A DNA stretch of 10,502 nt from Collybiopsis luxurians FD-317 M1 (Eukaryota; Basidiomycota; Agaricomycetes; Agaricales; Omphalotaceae), in contig KN834819.1 in NCBI GenBank assembly GCA_000827265.1, forward strand, positions 270,760-281,261, in the 5' to 3' direction. The position numbers were made by a program, and so were the translations under genes. Below, piece after piece: positions 8,444 through 10,502 of this stretch (position 1 is its first letter; the number at the start of each line of letters is the position of its first letter). The notes under the pieces were generated by a model. The model was given only the letters and a program-made list of their open reading frames with translations. It made no database searches and was not told the origin of the DNA.

Positions 8444-8767
8444 CGGCGTTAAGAGAAAAAAGGCAGCAATGGGCGTCTAACATAACTTGGCGCCTATTCC
8501 GGACGCCGAGCGGCACGGCAACTGCATTGCGCAGAAAAAAATAGTTGGGCCGCGAAGACATGATCTACAGTCTCAACTGTCATCAAGACCAGTTGAGTGA
8601 GAATTAACGGTGAGGTGCAATTTATTTCTCATGCCGTGGAAAAACTTCTCAGGCGCCCCATTCTCCGCTCCTTGACTTACGCAGTAGACCTTCTGTAAAT
8701 GGTAACCATTACCAATTGATATAGCAATCCAGTTGTCTGCTGTCCCTTTTGGGGTTTCCCTGCTGCT
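8444..8767. other. Gap between the mL45 gene and the copia relic
   Basis: No open frame of note lies here. The stretch near 8444-8600 should hold the promoter and leader of the minus-strand mL45 gene; it is moderately GC-rich (GGCGCC at 8490-8495) and has no TATA box. The 5' boundary of the copia relic is not marked by an LTR or any repeat, so where the element ends and host DNA begins is unclear. Confidence 0.4.
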
Positions 8768-8769
8768 AA

Positions 8770-9833
8770 ATTGTTGAGAGACTTGTAACTGAAAAACCTA
8801 AGGCAAGAGACTTTGATGTCGAATGTGATGAAATGGATTCTCCTAGACTGGCCAGGTGCTTTGTGAATGCAGAGGTGGCATTTGCTGGAGCTGCGCTAAC
8901 CGAACTGATTGATGACCTGGAAGCAAAGGATCCGAAGTCCATACAGGAAGCGACATCATCCACATACTGGACGTACTGGTTAGCAGCAATCTATGAGGAA
9001 TTGGAGTCGCTCCGGCAAAAGGGGGTATATGAATAAGTTAATAAACTTCCATCTGGTAGGAAAGCGGTAGATTCAAAATGGGTTCTGCATATTAAACGGG
9101 ATCGTGATGGACTCATCTCTCGATTCAAGGCATGTCTTGTGGCAAAGGATTCACACAGATACCTGGCCAAGATTTCAACTATACCTTTGCTCCCGTAGCC
9201 AGATAGGAATTGATGCGAACAGTCTTAACGCTAGCCGCAGAACATGACATGGAACTGCGACAGATCGATGTGAAGACTGCATTCCTGAAAGGCCCTCTGG
9301 AGAAGGAGATATATATGCATACCCCGAGCATCGTAGGCTCAGGCTTCTGGCGTTTACGGAAAGGACTATACAGCTTAAAGCAGGCTGGCTGTAAATGGTA
9401 TCTAGAGCTCAATCAAAAGCTAGAATCGATTGGCTGCAAGCGTACCGAATCTGATTGGAGCATCTATACTCGTACACAAGGGTCCGAACGAGCATATATT
9501 ACGACCAGTGTCGACGACATGCTCATAGCGTCATTGTCAAAAACAGAATTAGATGCAATTGTGAATGACCTAGGTTCATTGTTTGAAATTACCGACAACG
9601 GCGAACCAATGTTTCACCTAGGGTGCAGTATACAACGAAGCCGACAACACCATTCACTTAAACTCAGTCAGCAAACATATACTCAATCCACTCTTCGCGA
9701 GTCCGATTTCGAAAACTGCAATCCGGTTCATACACCCATGGATCCCGGTACTCGGCTCATACCTCAATGCGAGCCTCTATCATCCGAAGAATCTGAGCGA
9801 GTAAAAAAGTTTTCCTTACTGTGTCGTAGTTAG
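8770..9833 (+). pseudogene. Copia pol: reverse transcriptase region, broken
   Basis: The segment starts right after a TAA at 8767-8769. It reads through DPKSIQEATSS and EELESLRQKGVYE to a TAA (9034-9036), then PSGRKAVDSKWVLHIKRDRDG, the usual entry to copia RT. A one-base loss near 9145, in LVAK-GFTQIPGQDF, moves the frame; VAR is followed by a TAG (9204-9206). The frame then stays open from 9207 to 9830 with QIDVKTAFLKG (Asp codon 9267-9269), GLYSLKQAG and VDDMLIA (Asp codons 9513-9518). The normal YVDD Tyr is Ser (9507-9509). The frame ends at TAG 9831-9833, just before the MYLSTC-RPDIAYAV segment of the next frame. It is normally part of a single polyprotein that copies element RNA into DNA; this copy cannot. 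Confidence 0.9.
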
Positions 9834-9841
9834 GAAAGGGC

Positions 9842-10474
9842 ATGTATCTCTCAACATGCTCACGTCCCGATATAGCATATGCAGTGCGGGAACTGGTCCG
9901 GTTTATGTCAAATCACGGACCTTCCCATATCACAGCAGCCAAGCACCTTCTCCGGTACCTGAAGGGAATGCAGTTGTATGGAATCTTCTGAGGATCGGAG
10001 GAGCCTGTTTATCCAATGGTACGTGCTCTTACGGATTCCGACTGGGGAATGGGCGATGCGAGGAAATTTGTATCCGGGTTCTTGATCATGATGGGAAAGT
10101 TGTCTCTGTCATGGCGTTCCAAATAGCAAGCAGTTATCGCTCTTTCGTCCTGTGAAGCAGAATATCTTGCCTCAACACACTGCGCACGCGACGTCTTGTG
10201 GGGAATTATTTCATGAACTGGGTTTCCCACAGTATTCACCAATGACTATGTTTTGCGACAACCAGGGGACTATCGCCTGCACTCACGATCCTTACGCTCG
10301 CAGCAAGATGAAGCACATTGCGATACGCGAACACTTCATGCGAGATTGTGTCATAAAACAGCAAATTGATGTGGTATACATATCGAACAAGGAGAATGTT
10401 GCTGATTTGTTTACTAGACCCTTACACAGTGTTCTTCACTCTTGATGGATAAGTATGCTTGGACTCGATGCCGG
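9842..10474 (+). pseudogene. Copia pol: RT connection and RNase H region, broken
   Basis: From 9842 the frame gives MYLSTCSRPDIAYAVREL and AAKHLLRYLKG, the RT thumb/connection of copia elements. After a TGA (9989-9991) come the RNase H parts: DSDWG (Asp codon 10040-10042), a TAG at 10124-10126 where the family has SK-K/Q, and SSCEAEYLAS (Glu codon 10154-10156). A frame change near 10200 leads to ELGFPQYSP, CDNQGTIA (Asp codon 10257-10259), the KHIAIREHFMRD helix and ENVADLFTRPL (Asp codon 10404-10406). All four acidic active-site residues are still recognisable although the frame is broken. After TGA 10443-10445 the same frame reads SMLGLDAGQA, the usual polyprotein tail, right up to the poly-G run. 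Confidence 0.88.
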
Positions 10475-10480
10475 TCAAGC

Positions 10481-10501
10481 GGGGGGGGGGGGGGGGGGGG
10501 G
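10481..10501 (+). repeat. Homopolymer run of 21 G at window end
   Basis: Twenty-one consecutive G bases are followed by a single A at the window edge. The run sits directly after the end of copia pol, where a purine-rich plus-strand primer tract before the 3' LTR would be expected. It may be an expanded polypurine tract, or a sequencing or assembly artefact at a contig end. Confidence 0.9.
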
Positions 10502-10502
10502 A

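Larger units (their letters stand above)
8768..10480 (+). mobile_element. 5'-truncated, degenerate Ty1/copia retrotransposon (pol 3' part)
   Basis: The plus strand carries the last third of a copia polyprotein in correct order: the segment before RT, reverse transcriptase, and RNase H up to the C-terminus. Gag, protease and integrase are absent, and no 5' LTR is seen. The reading frame is broken by at least five stops (9034-9036, 9204-9206, 9989-9991, 10124-10126, 10443-10445) and about three frame changes (near 9145, between about 9790 and 9841, and between about 10190 and 10206). The copy is therefore dead. Its 3' LTR, if present, lies beyond the window. Confidence 0.9.

Noticed and set aside
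8766..8963. Minus-strand frame of 65 codons
   Set aside because: It is a Ser/Ala-rich shadow of the copia pol frame on the plus strand.
1..10502. CRISPR arrays, bacterial operons, rRNA genes or a biosynthetic cluster
   Set aside because: No regular spaced repeats, no rRNA-like stretches and no co-directional metabolic genes; the spliced genes mark the DNA as fungal.

Overview
The window looks like a piece of a filamentous basidiomycete genome, most likely Agaricomycetes. Both intact genes are on the minus strand and are cut by many short GT-AG introns of 48-85 bp, often with a CTGAC- or CTAAC-like branch site. The gene content fits this: a secreted dye-decolorizing peroxidase of the white-rot/litter-fungus type, a DUF6533-type membrane protein relic (a family expanded in mushrooms), and a decayed Ty1/copia element. 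The species cannot be named from sequence alone.

Layout. 1-1040: AT-rich DNA with no gene seen, holding a CCAAT/TATA-like pair. 1041-1215: a compact GC-rich element with imperfect inverted ends, MITE-like. 1253-1445: a frameshifted minus-strand relic of a DUF6533 protein next to that element. 1446-2441: no assignable gene, although short open frames exist on both strands. 2442-4603 (minus): an apparently complete 12-exon DyP peroxidase gene of 503 codons, with a TATA box at 4677-4683. Its 3' half contains three microexons of 11, 4 and 4 nt. 4684-6401: intergenic, with a 2 x 31 bp tandem repeat. 6402-6850 (minus): a pseudogene of an Ahp1/PMP20-type peroxiredoxin whose peroxidatic Cys position reads Arg. 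7084-8443 (minus): an intact four-exon gene of 376 codons for a mitochondrial Tim44-like protein of the mL45/Mba1 family. 8768-10480 (plus): a 5'-truncated copia pol relic (reverse transcriptase and RNase H) with several stops and frameshifts. The window ends in a run of 21 G.

The genes do not form a pathway or cluster. DyP is a secreted H2O2-using haem enzyme, the mL45/Mba1 protein belongs to mitochondrial translation, and the rest is decayed genic or transposon DNA. I see no new defence or biosynthetic system. The most unusual real structure is the run of tiny exons in the DyP gene.
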